DNA from: Mycobacterium sp. E2733
Lineage (GTDB): Bacteria > Actinomycetota > Actinomycetes > Mycobacteriales > Mycobacteriaceae
Assembly: GCF_001667585.1 (NCBI RefSeq)
Contig: NZ_LZJZ01000103.1
Location: forward strand, 1-64,000
DNA: 64,000 nt
Direction: 5' to 3'
The translations under genes and the position numbers were made by a program. The notes under the pieces are model-generated. The model ran no database searches and had not been told where the DNA came from. It saw only the letters and a list, made by a program, of their open reading frames with translations. The first letter of the stretch is position 1, and each line of letters begins with the position of its first letter. This document shows, piece by piece, positions 16,829-25,869 of this stretch.

Positions 16829-18424
16829 TCACTTCGTCAGCAGCGAGAAGACGGCCCGCTTCACCTGGCGGCGGGGCCAGCCGGTCGCGCCGTCGGCGGC
16901 CAACGCGGCGTTGGCCGCGTTGCGCCCACAGGCACCGTGCACGGACCCCCCCGGGGTCGCCGAGGCGCTGCCCAAATACAGCCCCTGCACCGGGGTTTCG
17001 GCCCGGCCCATGCCGGGCGCCGGGCGAAAGATCAGCATCTGCTGCAGTTGCGCGGTGCCGCCGTTGAGCGCCCCCATGTGCAGGTTGGCGTCGCTGGCCT
17101 CCAGGTCCGACGGCCGCTGCACGAATCGGTCGATGACCGCCGAACCGAAGCCCGGCGCGTGTTCCTCGATGACCCGGTCCATCCCTTCGGCGAGCCGGTC
17201 GGCCGACGCGTCGTCGGCGACATCACGCGGCAAATGCGTATAGGCCCAAACACTTTCGGTGCCGGCCGGAGATCTGCTCGCATCCGCGGTGGTGGTCTGC
17301 CCGAACAGCATGAACGGATGCTCGGGCACCACCCGGGTGTTCAGGTCGGCCATCCAACGGACCAGCCCGTCGCCGTCGGCCCCCAGATGGACGGTGCCGA
17401 CGCCGTGCAGGTTCTTGGCCCGCCAGGGAACCGGCCCGCCAAGCGCGTAATTGACCTTCACCACCGGTGGGTCCCACATGAAGTGCTCGAGGTCGCGCAG
17501 CAGCTTGGGCGGCAGCGCATCCGCGGGCAGCATGTCGCGGAACAGGCGCGGTGCCGTCACGTCGGCGACGATCGCGCGCCGGGCCTGGACGGTGCGGCCC
17601 TCGGCGGTCGTCACGCCCACCGCGCGCCCGTCCCGCACGTGGATGCGAGAAACGTTCTGGTTGCATTCGATTCGCGCGCCCGCGGAGCGGGCACGGTTGA
17701 CCAGGGCGGCCGTCAGCTGACCGGAACCCCCGACGGGCACGGGCCAGCCGCCGTCCTGGGCCAGCATCGTCATCAGGAACCCCATGGCGCCGCTGATGGG
17801 CGCGTCGGGCGGGACGTCGGCGTGCATCGCGTTGCCCAGCAACAACACTCGAGGCGCCTCGCCGGCGAACAGCTCGCTCGCCATGGTGTTGGCCGGCTGC
17901 ACCAGCAGGCGGGCCACCCGAATCGCCTCGGCCGTGCCGAGTTTGGTGAGCAGTCGCAGCATTGGGCGCACGGGCGGGAAGGGCGCCAGCATGGCGTCGA
18001 GCAGCGGAGCCTTGATCCGCTGCCACAAGTCCACCAGTCGCCACCAGTTATCGCCGTCGGCGGGTTCTCGCCGTGCGAATTCCGTTGCGGTGCGGGCAGG
18101 GTCGCGGTAGACGACGGGCGGGTCGTCATCGGCGGAGCTGCGCGGATGCCCGACCACCGCCGGCGCGTGCGACCACCGCAGCCCGTGGTCTTCGAGCTGC
18201 AGCGCCGCCATCGCCGGTGAGGCCACCGTCATCGGGTAATAGGAGCTGAACAGGTCGGTGATGTAGCCCGGCGTCAACTCCGCGCTGCGGACCGCGCCGC
18301 CCGGTTCCGGCTGGGCTTCGAGCACCAGCACGTCCCATCCGGCGTCGGCCAGCATCGAGGCGGCAACCAGCCCGTGGTGTCCGGCCCCGATGACGACGGC
18401 GTCCGCGGTGTCCCGCACGATCAC
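16829..18424 (-). CDS. FAD-dependent phytoene-dehydrogenase-like oxidoreductase
   Basis: The 531-residue flavoprotein starts at GTG 18424, overlapping the upstream stop by GTGA, so translation is coupled. The N-terminus has the Rossmann FAD fingerprint VIGAGHHGLVAASMLADAG followed by an acidic strand end (VLEAQPEPGGAV). Near the C-terminus comes YLGSASATPGGSVHGACGRN, typical of the carotenoid desaturase/CrtI-like amine-oxidase fold (NAD(P)/FAD-dependent). Substrate is unknown. The paired SRPBCC protein could bind or present a hydrophobic ligand. Neither gene is in this place in M. tuberculosis as I remember it, so this is a lineage-specific insertion. Confidence 0.82.
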   Translation of the reverse strand: MIVRDTADAVVIGAGHHGLVAASMLADAGWDVLVLEAQPEPGGAVRSAELTPGYITDLFSSYYPMTVASPAMAALQLEDHGLRWSHAPAVVGHPRSSADDDPPVVYRDPARTATEFARREPADGDNWWRLVDLWQRIKAPLLDAMLAPFPPVRPMLRLLTKLGTAEAIRVARLLVQPANTMASELFAGEAPRVLLLGNAMHADVPPDAPISGAMGFLMTMLAQDGGWPVPVGGSGQLTAALVNRARSAGARIECNQNVSRIHVRDGRAVGVTTAEGRTVQARRAIVADVTAPRLFRDMLPADALPPKLLRDLEHFMWDPPVVKVNYALGGPVPWRAKNLHGVGTVHLGADGDGLVRWMADLNTRVVPEHPFMLFGQTTTADASRSPAGTESVWAYTHLPRDVADDASADRLAEGMDRVIEEHAPGFGSAVIDRFVQRPSDLEASDANLHMGALNGGTAQLQQMLIFRPAPGMGRAETPVQGLYLGSASATPGGSVHGACGRNAANAALAADGATGWPRRQVKRAVFSLLTK

Positions 18425-18912
18425 TTCACCTGGCTCGGCTCCTTGCGCTCCGCCAGAGCCCCCAGGCGCCACAGGCATTCCTTGTTGCGCGGGTAGGCCG
18501 CGGCCAACGCGAGAGAGTTCGGCACGGCCGCCATCGGGCCCTCGACGGGCACTTCGATCATCTCCACCCGGCACCCCGTCGGGGTCTCGTGCAGCAGCAT
18601 CGTGATCCGCGCGGCGCCCAGCGGCCCCAGGCGGGCGCACAGCACCAGCTTGTGCGGGGGTTCGGACTCCTCGACCAGGGTCGCGTCGTTGATCACCAGC
18701 GGCCAGATCCCGATCGAGTGCCTGATCGAGGAGCCGGGCTCCGGCCAGTTCGGATCGACGGCCCGCATGCGGCTGTTGCCCACCACCCACTGGGTGTAGG
18801 TCCACCCCTGGGCCAGCACTTCCCACACCCGCTCGCAAGGCGCGGCCACGTCCCGCGTCGCACTCAGCACCACAACCAATTCCCCTTTCGGCTCCCGCGG
18901 CGGAATACCCAC
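18421..18912 (-). CDS. SRPBCC (START-like) ligand-binding protein
   Basis: The product (163 residues from ATG 18912) has the polyketide-cyclase/START-like pattern. There is an N-terminal strand VVVLSATRDVAAPCERVWEVL, strands in the centre, and a long C-terminal helix (MAAVPNSLALAAAYPRNKECLWRL). Such proteins bind hydrophobic small molecules. The start is debatable: AAAGGGG lies within the frame just before GTG codons at 18873 and 18870, which would give a protein beginning at the first strand. Its stop overlaps the start of the flavoprotein gene, so they form an operon. Confidence 0.75.
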   Translation of the reverse strand: MGIPPREPKGELVVVLSATRDVAAPCERVWEVLAQGWTYTQWVVGNSRMRAVDPNWPEPGSSIRHSIGIWPLVINDATLVEESEPPHKLVLCARLGPLGAARITMLLHETPTGCRVEMIEVPVEGPMAAVPNSLALAAAYPRNKECLWRLGALAERKEPSQVK

Positions 18913-19007
18913 GTAGCGGGCGTCTTACCGGCCAAATTCGGGTTTACCCGGCCCCAACAGTGGTTAGTCTTGTAGCGGTCAAAATCCGGACGGCGAAAGG
19001 CGAGATC

Positions 19008-19352
19008 GTGACGGTGCGACGATTGATCCTGGGTGTGGGCGCGGTGCTTTTGCTGGCCGGTGTGATCGGGCTATTGGCGCCGGTGTCGATCTCCGACGGC
19101 AACGGCCATTCGATCGGGTGCGGGAACGCCGTCGCCACGGACCTGTCGGCGGCGAGGAGCGCGAACAACAACAGCGTGGCGAACATCCCGATCCTGAATC
19201 AGGTCGTTCCGCACACCGACTATGTGGCGCAGTGCCAGTCGTCGGTGGGCAGCCGGCGCATGTGGTCCATTCCGCTCGCGGTCATCGGGCTGCTCGCAGT
19301 TGGCGGGGTGTTGCTGACGGGCCGCCAGGGCGCGGCACGCACGGGCATCTAA
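19008..19352 (+). CDS. small two-helix membrane protein, conserved hypothetical
   Basis: GTG at 19008 follows GAAAGGCGAG and gives a 114-residue protein. One membrane helix lies at about 4-25 (LILGVGAVLLLAGVIGLLAP). A roughly 55-residue extracytoplasmic loop with two cysteines (SIGCGNAV and AQCQSS, likely disulfide) follows, and a second helix at about 82-103. I recognise the loop style from mycobacterial two-helix membrane proteins of unknown function. It is convergent with ephD. Confidence 0.75.
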   Translation: MTVRRLILGVGAVLLLAGVIGLLAPVSISDGNGHSIGCGNAVATDLSAARSANNNSVANIPILNQVVPHTDYVAQCQSSVGSRRMWSIPLAVIGLLAVGGVLLTGRQGAARTGI

Positions 19353-19360
19353 ACGGCGCC

Positions 19361-21136
19361 TCAGATCACGCGCATCCGCGCGAAGTTGCGCAGGCCTTGC
19401 GGCGCCAGGCGCGAAAGGCCATACAGCGCATAGGCTTCCGGCGCGACCGGTCGGATCGGCTTCTTCTTCTCGACCGACGACAGGATGGCGTTGGCGACCT
19501 TGTCGGGGCCGTAGTGCCGCAGCGCGAACATCTTCCCCAGCTGTCCGCGCCGGCCGTCGACCTGTTCGCCCTTTTTGGCGGGCGCGTCGAAGCGGGTGGT
19601 GTTGATGATATTGGTGTCGATGACGCCGGGGCAGATGGTGGTGAGCCCCACCCCGGCGGCGTCGAGTTCGGCGCGCAGGCAGTCGGAGAACATGTAGGTC
19701 GCCGCCTTCGACGTGCAGTAGGCGTTGAGCGACTGCAGCGGGGCGTAGGCGGCCATGGACGACACGTTGACGATGTAACCGCCGGTGCCACGCTCGACCA
19801 GCCGCCGCGCGAAGGAGCGGCACCCGTTGACCACGCCGCCCAGGTTGACGTCGAGCACCCGGTCGAACTGCTCGGCCGGGGTGTCCAAAAATCCACCGGC
19901 CTGCCCGATGCCCGCATTGTTGACGACGATGTCGGGCACGCCGTGCTCGGCGCTGACCCGCTCGGCGAACGCCTCCACGGCTCGGGCATCGGACACGTCC
20001 AGCACGTAGGCGTGCGCGACGCCGCCGCGGGTGGCGATCTCGGCGGCCGTGGCCTTCACGGCCGCTTCGTCGATGTCGCTGATGACCAGCTCGGCGCCCT
20101 CACGCGCGAACGCGAACGCCGTCTCGCGGCCGATTCCGCTGCCGGCGCCGGTGACCGACACCAGGGTGTCGCCGAAGGACCCGCGGGGACGCCCGACCTG
20201 CGCGCGCAGCAGCGCCCGGCTGGGCGGCTTGCCCTCGGCCAGATCGGCGAATTCGTGCACCGCCGCGGCCATCACCTGCGGGTGGGACATCGGCGAGAAG
20301 TGGCCGGCCTTGATGTCGCGCCGCCACAGCCGCGGCACGAAGCGTGGCGTGTGGTCGTAGCCGTACGGCCGCACATACTTGTCCTTGGTGTTGACGATCA
20401 ACTGCACCGGCACGTCGACGACGTGGACGCCCTGCCCCCGACCGGAGAACGAGCGAAAGTAGTTGGCCGGATAGGTTTTCACCGAACGGGCGGCGTCGCG
20501 GGCCAGCTGGGGCGAGTGGTGGATCTGCTCGACCGGGATGTTGTCCACCGCGTTGCGCCGAAGCGCCGGGATCGACAGCGTCAGCCGGAGTAACAGCGGC
20601 GCGAGCACCGGGATCGAGAAGAAGATCAGGTAGGTCAGCCGCAACGCCTGGCTGATCGCCCTGACGAAGGTGCGCGGGCGCCAGGGGCGCCGCAGGCCGC
20701 TGAAGATGTAGTCGACCAGTTGGTCCTGGCTGGGGCCGGACACCGACGTGAAGGTGGCGACGCGGTCGTCGGCGCCCGGCCGCTTCAGGTAGTGCCATAC
20801 GCCCACCGAGCCCCAGTCGTGGGCGAGCACGTGCACGGGCCGGCCGGGGCTCAGTTCGCCGGTCACCGCGGCGAAGTCGTCGGCGAACCGGTCCATGCTG
20901 TACGCCGACACCGGCTTGGGCGCCGAGGACGCACCGACGCCACGGTTGTCGTACCGAAGAATGCGGAACCGGTCGGCCAGCAGCGGCACCACGCCGTCCC
21001 ACAGCACATGCGAGTCGGGGAAGCCGTGCACCAGCACGACGGTGGGCCCCTCGGGGTTGCCCTCTTCGTAGACGGCGATTCGCGCGCCGTCGGCGCTGTC
21101 GACGAAATGCTGAGCTAGCTGTTGTGTTGCCGGCAT
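19361..21136 (-). CDS. ephD: epoxide hydrolase EphD: alpha/beta hydrolase fused to a short-chain dehydrogenase
   Basis: The 591-residue protein has two enzymes in one chain. Residues 1 to about 300 are an alpha/beta hydrolase with VLVHGFPDSHVLW (oxyanion loop) and nucleophile elbow HDWGSVG, where Asp is the epoxide-hydrolase nucleophile. About 320-590 is an SDR with TGAGSGIGRE (cofactor), VNNAGIG, the catalytic Ser in VSSMAAY, and YCTSK. ATG 21136 follows GGAGGTCGGAG. It corresponds to Rv2214c, which has been linked to mycolic acid epoxide metabolism. It is divergent from dlaT. Confidence 0.94.
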   Translation of the reverse strand: MPATQQLAQHFVDSADGARIAVYEEGNPEGPTVVLVHGFPDSHVLWDGVVPLLADRFRILRYDNRGVGASSAPKPVSAYSMDRFADDFAAVTGELSPGRPVHVLAHDWGSVGVWHYLKRPGADDRVATFTSVSGPSQDQLVDYIFSGLRRPWRPRTFVRAISQALRLTYLIFFSIPVLAPLLLRLTLSIPALRRNAVDNIPVEQIHHSPQLARDAARSVKTYPANYFRSFSGRGQGVHVVDVPVQLIVNTKDKYVRPYGYDHTPRFVPRLWRRDIKAGHFSPMSHPQVMAAAVHEFADLAEGKPPSRALLRAQVGRPRGSFGDTLVSVTGAGSGIGRETAFAFAREGAELVISDIDEAAVKATAAEIATRGGVAHAYVLDVSDARAVEAFAERVSAEHGVPDIVVNNAGIGQAGGFLDTPAEQFDRVLDVNLGGVVNGCRSFARRLVERGTGGYIVNVSSMAAYAPLQSLNAYCTSKAATYMFSDCLRAELDAAGVGLTTICPGVIDTNIINTTRFDAPAKKGEQVDGRRGQLGKMFALRHYGPDKVANAILSSVEKKKPIRPVAPEAYALYGLSRLAPQGLRNFARMRVI

Positions 21137-21333
21137 CTCCGACCTCCCCGCTTCGACTGCAGTGGCCACACCGTAGCAAGGGTGTTCGGGCCGTCCCGGC
21201 AACCGCGCGCGATCCGCCCTGGATGTGTTCCGGTGCGGACGCAGTGACAGGATAGTTTTGGATAGCTACTTTTCAACGGCTAGCGACATGTTCGACCCAC
21301 CCCGACCCACGAGCGATCGAGGAGTCAAAAACG

Positions 21334-23121
21334 ATGGCCTTCTCCGTCCAGATGCCGGCACTCGGTGAGAGCGTCACCGAAGGGACGGTCACCCGCTGGC
21401 TCAAGCAGGAAGGCGACACGGTCGAACTCGACGAGCCCCTCGTCGAGGTGTCGACCGACAAGGTCGACACCGAAATCCCGTCGCCCGCCGCTGGTGTGCT
21501 GACCAAGATCGTCGCCCAGGAGGACGACACCGTCGAGGTGGGCGGCGAACTCGCCGTGATCGGCGACTCGTCCGAGGGCGGCGGTTCGGCGGCGCCCCCG
21601 CAGGCTGCCCCGCAGGCACCCAGCCAGCCCGAGCCGCAGGCCGAATCCGCGCCGCAGGCCCAGCCGGAACCCGGGCCCGAGGCGCAGCCGGAGCCCAAGC
21701 CCGAGCCCGCCCCGCAGAGCTCCGGTGGCGGGGACGCGACCCCGGTGCTGATGCCCGAGCTCGGCGAGTCGGTGGCCGAGGGCACGGTGACGCGGTGGCT
21801 GAAGAAGGTCGGCGATTCCGTCCAGGTTGACGAGGCGCTGGTGGAGGTTTCGACGGACAAGGTGGACACCGAGATCCCGTCACCCGTGGCCGGCGTCCTG
21901 GTCAGCATCACCGCCGACGAGGACGCCACCGTGCCGGTCGGTGGCGAGCTGGCGCGCATCGGCAGCGGTTCGGAGGCCGCTTCCGCTCCCACGCCGCCGC
22001 CCGCTCCCAAACCGGAACCCAAGCCCGAGCCGGCCCCCGAACCGCCCAAGGCGGCCAAGCCCGAACCGCAGCCGGTTTCGCAGCCCGAGCCGGCGCCGAA
22101 AGCCCAACCGGCGCAGGCGCAACCGGAGCCCCAGCCCGGCGGCTCGAGTCCGAACGGCGCGCCGTACGTGACGCCGCTGGTGCGCAAGCTGGCCACCGAG
22201 CACAACATCGATCTGGCCGAGATCGCGGGAACCGGCGTCGGCGGCCGCATCCGCAAGCAAGACGTGCTCGCCGCGGCGGAAAAGAAACAACAGGCCCAGA
22301 AGGCGCCCGCACCGTCGCAGGCACCCACCGCCGCGCCGGCCGCGGACGGCAAGGCGGCGCCGGCGGCCGCCCCCACCCCGGCGCCGGCGCTGGCGCACCT
22401 GCGCGGCACCACGCAGAAGGCCAGCCGCATCCGTCAGCTCACCGCGAACAAGACGCGGGAATCCCTGCAGGCCACCGCCCAGCTCACCCAGACGCACGAG
22501 GTCGACATGACCAGGATCGTCGGGTTGCGGGCCCGGGCGAAGTCCGCGTTCGCCGAACGCGAGGGGGTGAACCTGACCTACCTGCCGTTCATCGCCAGGG
22601 CGGTGATCGACGCGTTGAAGATCCACCCCAACATCAACGCGAGCTACAACGAGCAGACCAAGGAGATCACCTACTACGACGCCGAGCATCTCGGGTTCGC
22701 CGTCGACACCGAACAGGGACTGCTCTCGCCCGTCATCCACAACGCCGGCGACCTCTCCCTGGCCGGACTGGCCCGGGCCATCGCCGACATCGCCGCGCGC
22801 GCCCGCTCGGGCGACCTCAAACCCGACGAGCTGTCCGGTGGGACCTTCACCATCACCAACATCGGCAGCCAGGGCGCGTTGTTCGACACCCCCATCCTGG
22901 TCCCGCCGCAGGCCGCCATGCTGGGCACCGGCGCCATCGTGAAGCGGCCCCGGGTGATCGTCGACGAATTCGGCAACGAGTCCATCGGCGTCCGCTCCGT
23001 CTGCTATCTCCCGCTCACCTATGACCATCGGCTCATCGACGGCGCTGATGCCGGACGCTTCCTCACCACGATCAAGAACCGCCTGGAAGAGGGAGCGTTC
23101 GAGGCCGACTTGGGTCTATAG
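21334..23121 (+). CDS. dlaT: dihydrolipoamide acyltransferase (E2)
   Basis: This is the E2 core of the mycobacterial pyruvate dehydrogenase complex and part of the peroxynitrite reductase/peroxidase system (Rv2215; formerly called sucB). The 595 residues contain two lipoyl domains with VSTDKVDTEIPSP at Lys43 and Lys176. These are separated and followed by Pro/Ala/Glu-rich linkers, then a peripheral-subunit-binding domain (TPLVRKLATEHNIDLAEI). The catalytic domain has DHRLIDGAD, His565 and Asp569. It is somewhat longer than the M. tuberculosis protein, mostly in the linkers. Lipoyl attachment depends on LipA/LipB encoded 1 kb downstream. Confidence 0.95.
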   Translation: MAFSVQMPALGESVTEGTVTRWLKQEGDTVELDEPLVEVSTDKVDTEIPSPAAGVLTKIVAQEDDTVEVGGELAVIGDSSEGGGSAAPPQAAPQAPSQPEPQAESAPQAQPEPGPEAQPEPKPEPAPQSSGGGDATPVLMPELGESVAEGTVTRWLKKVGDSVQVDEALVEVSTDKVDTEIPSPVAGVLVSITADEDATVPVGGELARIGSGSEAASAPTPPPAPKPEPKPEPAPEPPKAAKPEPQPVSQPEPAPKAQPAQAQPEPQPGGSSPNGAPYVTPLVRKLATEHNIDLAEIAGTGVGGRIRKQDVLAAAEKKQQAQKAPAPSQAPTAAPAADGKAAPAAAPTPAPALAHLRGTTQKASRIRQLTANKTRESLQATAQLTQTHEVDMTRIVGLRARAKSAFAEREGVNLTYLPFIARAVIDALKIHPNINASYNEQTKEITYYDAEHLGFAVDTEQGLLSPVIHNAGDLSLAGLARAIADIAARARSGDLKPDELSGGTFTITNIGSQGALFDTPILVPPQAAMLGTGAIVKRPRVIVDEFGNESIGVRSVCYLPLTYDHRLIDGADAGRFLTTIKNRLEEGAFEADLGL

Positions 23122-23135
23122 GGGGCTGGCGAACC

Positions 23136-24047
23136 GTGGTCAAGAGCGTCATCGCCATAGCGGGTTCGTCCGGCTTGATCGGATCCGCTTTGACTGCGGC
23201 GCTGCGTGCGGCCGACCACCGGGTGTTGCGCATCGTGCGCCGGGCACCGTCGAATTCCGACGAATTGCACTGGAACCCCGAGAGCGGCGAAATCGACGTC
23301 GACGCGATCAGCGATGTCGACGCCGTCGTCAACCTGTGTGGTGTCAACGTCGGCCAGCGCCGCTGGTCGGGCTCCTTCAAGCAGGGCCTGCGGGACAGCC
23401 GCATCGCTCCCACCGAAGTCTTGGCGCATGCCGTGGCCGAGGCCGGGGTTGGCACCCTGGTCAATGCCAGCGCGGTGGGCTACTACGGGAACACCAAAGA
23501 CCGCGTGGTCGACGAAAACGACCGGGCGGGAAAGGGTTTCCTCGCCCAGCTGTGCGAAGACTGGGAGGCCGCCACGCTGCCGGCCCAATACGGTGGCGCC
23601 CGGGTGGTGCTCGCCCGCACGGGGCTGGTGTTCGCCCCCGCGGGCGGCGCGTTGGGGCGCTTGCGGCCGTTGTTCCGGACGGGCCTCGGGGCCCGGCTTG
23701 GCAGCGGCCGTCAATACATGTCCTGGATCACGCTGGAAGACGAGGTGCGGGCGCTGCTGTTCGCGATCTCCAACACCGCGCTGTCCGGGCCGGTCAATAT
23801 GACCGGGCCCGCGCCGGTCACCAACGCCGAATTCACCACCGCGTTCGGCCGGGCGCTCAACCGGCCGACGCCGTTGATGATGCCGGGTTTCGCGGTGCGG
23901 GCCGCGCTCGGCGAGTTCGCCGACGAGGGCGTGCTGATCGGCCAGCGGGCCATCCCGTCCGCGCTGGAGCGGGCCGGATTCCAGTTCCACCACAACACGA
24001 TTGGCGAGGCACTCGGCTACGCCACCGCGCGGCGCGACCACGACTAG
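23136..24047 (+). CDS. SDR-type nucleotide sugar epimerase-like protein (SulA/YfcH family, TIGR01777)
   Basis: The 303-residue protein starts at GTG 23136, 14 bases after dlaT, so it is probably co-transcribed. It has an N-terminal Rossmann loop IAGSSGLIGSALTAALRAADH and the family's NLCGVNVGQRRWS. NASAVGYYGN holds the YYG-type motif, and the C-terminal half contains WITLEDEV and FTTAFGRALNRPTP. Members of TIGR01777 are of unknown function, although some were annotated as cell-division inhibitors. It corresponds to Rv2216. Confidence 0.88.
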   Translation: MVKSVIAIAGSSGLIGSALTAALRAADHRVLRIVRRAPSNSDELHWNPESGEIDVDAISDVDAVVNLCGVNVGQRRWSGSFKQGLRDSRIAPTEVLAHAVAEAGVGTLVNASAVGYYGNTKDRVVDENDRAGKGFLAQLCEDWEAATLPAQYGGARVVLARTGLVFAPAGGALGRLRPLFRTGLGARLGSGRQYMSWITLEDEVRALLFAISNTALSGPVNMTGPAPVTNAEFTTAFGRALNRPTPLMMPGFAVRAALGEFADEGVLIGQRAIPSALERAGFQFHHNTIGEALGYATARRDHD

Positions 24048-24075
24048 CGGGTACGGGCCAGTACGGCCGGTGAGT

Positions 24076-24121
24076 GTCACGCCAGCGTGGCTGTCGCCGC
24101 CGAACGTCACGCCAGCGTGAC
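24076..24121. repeat. two direct copies of the GTCACGCCAGCGTGRC repeat, 30 bp apart
   Basis: Copies lie at 24076-24091 (ending GGC) and 24106-24121 (ending GAC), exactly 30 bases apart, in the 119-base space before lipB. Each contains the palindromic core CACGCCAGCGTG. A third copy is at 16796. The tandem arrangement upstream of an operon start leaves open a regulatory role, but the copy between two convergent genes argues for a dispersed hairpin element. Confidence 0.55.
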
Positions 24122-24166
24122 GCCGCATCGCGAGGTGCCTGCCCGGCGAGTACCGTCGCCAACGTG

Positions 24167-24871
24167 ATGGATTCCATCCGGTCCAGCCGGGCCGCGATCG
24201 ACGTCCGCCAGCTCGGAACCGTCGACTACCGCACCGCCTGGCAGCTGCAACGCGAGCTGGCCGACGCTCGGGTCGCCGGCGGACCCGACACGCTACTGCT
24301 GCTGGAGCACCCACCCGTCTACACCGCGGGGCGGCGCACGGAGGCGCACGAACGGCCGGTTGATGGCACCCCCGTCGTCGACACCGACCGCGGCGGCAAG
24401 ATCACCTGGCACGGCCCGGGGCAACTGGTCGGCTATCCGATCATCGGCCTGGCCGAGCCGCTCGACGTGGTGAACTACGTCCGGCGCCTGGAGGAGGCGC
24501 TGATCAAGGTCTGCGGCGACCTGGGCCTGGAGGCCTGCCGGGTGCACGGCCGGTCCGGGGTGTGGGTGGCCGGCGACCGATCCGCCCAAGGCCGGCCCGA
24601 CCGCAAGGTGGCCGCCATCGGCGTCCGGGTGTCGCGCGCGACCACCCTGCACGGGTTCGCGCTCAACTGCGACTGCAACCTCGGCGCGTTCGGCACGATC
24701 GTGCCGTGCGGCATCAGCGACGCCGGCGTGACGTCGTTGTCCGCCGAGCTGGGCCGTCCGGTGGTCGTCGACGACGTGCGTGCGGCCGTCGCCGCCACCG
24801 TCTGCGACGCCCTCGACGGCGCCCTGCCGGTCCGGGAACACCCGGGTACGCGCGTAGCATCGGCGATGTGA
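24167..24871 (+). CDS. lipB: octanoyltransferase LipB
   Basis: LipB moves octanoate from acyl carrier protein to target lipoyl domains, the first step of lipoate synthesis. The product has 234 residues from ATG 24167 (GTG 24164 is one codon upstream). Family motifs include LLLLEHPPVYTAGRR, GGKITWHGPGQLVGYPI and the catalytic Lys/Cys pair in KVAAIGVRVSR and VPCGISDAGVTSL. The TGA overlaps the lipA GTG (GTGA). It matches Rv2217. LipB and LipA jointly supply lipoyl groups for DlaT and the GcvH partner of GcvT. Confidence 0.95.
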   Translation: MDSIRSSRAAIDVRQLGTVDYRTAWQLQRELADARVAGGPDTLLLLEHPPVYTAGRRTEAHERPVDGTPVVDTDRGGKITWHGPGQLVGYPIIGLAEPLDVVNYVRRLEEALIKVCGDLGLEACRVHGRSGVWVAGDRSAQGRPDRKVAAIGVRVSRATTLHGFALNCDCNLGAFGTIVPCGISDAGVTSLSAELGRPVVVDDVRAAVAATVCDALDGALPVREHPGTRVASAM

Positions 24872-25821
24872 CTGTCGCACCAAGGCCTGATGTCGCCGCT
24901 GGCGCGGCTCCGCCAGGCAGGCGACTGCTGCGCCTCGAGGTCCGCAACGCGCAAACCCCGATCGAACGCAAGCCGCCGTGGATCAAGGTCCGGGCCCGGA
25001 TGGGGCCCGAATACACCCAATTGAAGGGCCTGGTCCGCCGCGAGGGGTTGCACACGGTCTGCGAAGAGGCCGGCTGCCCCAACATCTTCGAGTGCTGGGA
25101 GGACCGGGAAGCCACCTTCTTGATCGGTGGTGACCAATGCACCCGGCGCTGCGACTTCTGCCAGATCGACACCGGAAAGCCGGCCGCCCTGGACCGCGAC
25201 GAGCCCAGTCGCGTCGCCGACAGCGTGCGGACCATGGGGCTGCGCTACGCCACCATCACCGGGGTGGCCCGCGACGACCTGCCCGACGGCGGGGCGTGGC
25301 TCTACGCCGAGACGGTGCGCGCCATCAAGGAACTCAACCCGTCGACCGGCGTCGAGCTGTTGATCCCCGACTTCAACGGCGAGCCCGCCCGGCTTGCCGA
25401 GGTGTTCGAACCCCGCCCGGAAGTGTTGGCGCACAACGTCGAAACCGTGCCGCGCATCTTCAAGCGGATCCGGCCCGCCTTCAGCTATCAGCGCAGCCTC
25501 GACGTCATCACCGCGGCGCGCGACGCCGGGCTGGTCACCAAGAGCAATCTCATACTCGGGCTGGGCGAAACCCCCGACGAGGTGCGCACCGCCCTGGCCG
25601 ACCTGCGGGGCGCCGGCTGCGACATCGTCACCATCACCCAATACCTGCGTCCGTCGGCGCGGCACCACCCGGTCGAGCGCTGGGTGCATCCCGACGAGTT
25701 CGTCGAGTTCGCCCGGCACGCCGAGGCGCTGGGCTTCGCCGGGGTCCTGGCCGGGCCGCTGGTGCGGTCGTCCTACCGGGCGGGCCGGCTCTACGAGCAG
25801 GCCGCACGCACCCGCACCTGA
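24868..25821 (+). CDS. lipA: lipoyl synthase
   Basis: LipA is a radical-SAM enzyme inserting two sulfurs into the octanoyl chain placed by LipB. The 317-residue protein starts at GTG 24868 overlapping the lipB stop. The auxiliary cluster motif CEEAGCPNIFEC (CX4CX5C) and the radical-SAM motif CTRRCDFC (CX3CX2C) are both intact. TKSNLILGLGETPDEV and the C-terminal GPLVRSSYRAG are also family features. It matches Rv2218. Auxiliary cluster supply may involve the A-type carrier at 6922. Confidence 0.96.
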   Translation: MTVAPRPDVAAGAAPPGRRLLRLEVRNAQTPIERKPPWIKVRARMGPEYTQLKGLVRREGLHTVCEEAGCPNIFECWEDREATFLIGGDQCTRRCDFCQIDTGKPAALDRDEPSRVADSVRTMGLRYATITGVARDDLPDGGAWLYAETVRAIKELNPSTGVELLIPDFNGEPARLAEVFEPRPEVLAHNVETVPRIFKRIRPAFSYQRSLDVITAARDAGLVTKSNLILGLGETPDEVRTALADLRGAGCDIVTITQYLRPSARHHPVERWVHPDEFVEFARHAEALGFAGVLAGPLVRSSYRAGRLYEQAARTRT

Positions 25822-25869
25822 AGGTGCCGCGGCGCGGTGGCCAGCGGCGCCGGTACGTATTCTTTGACT

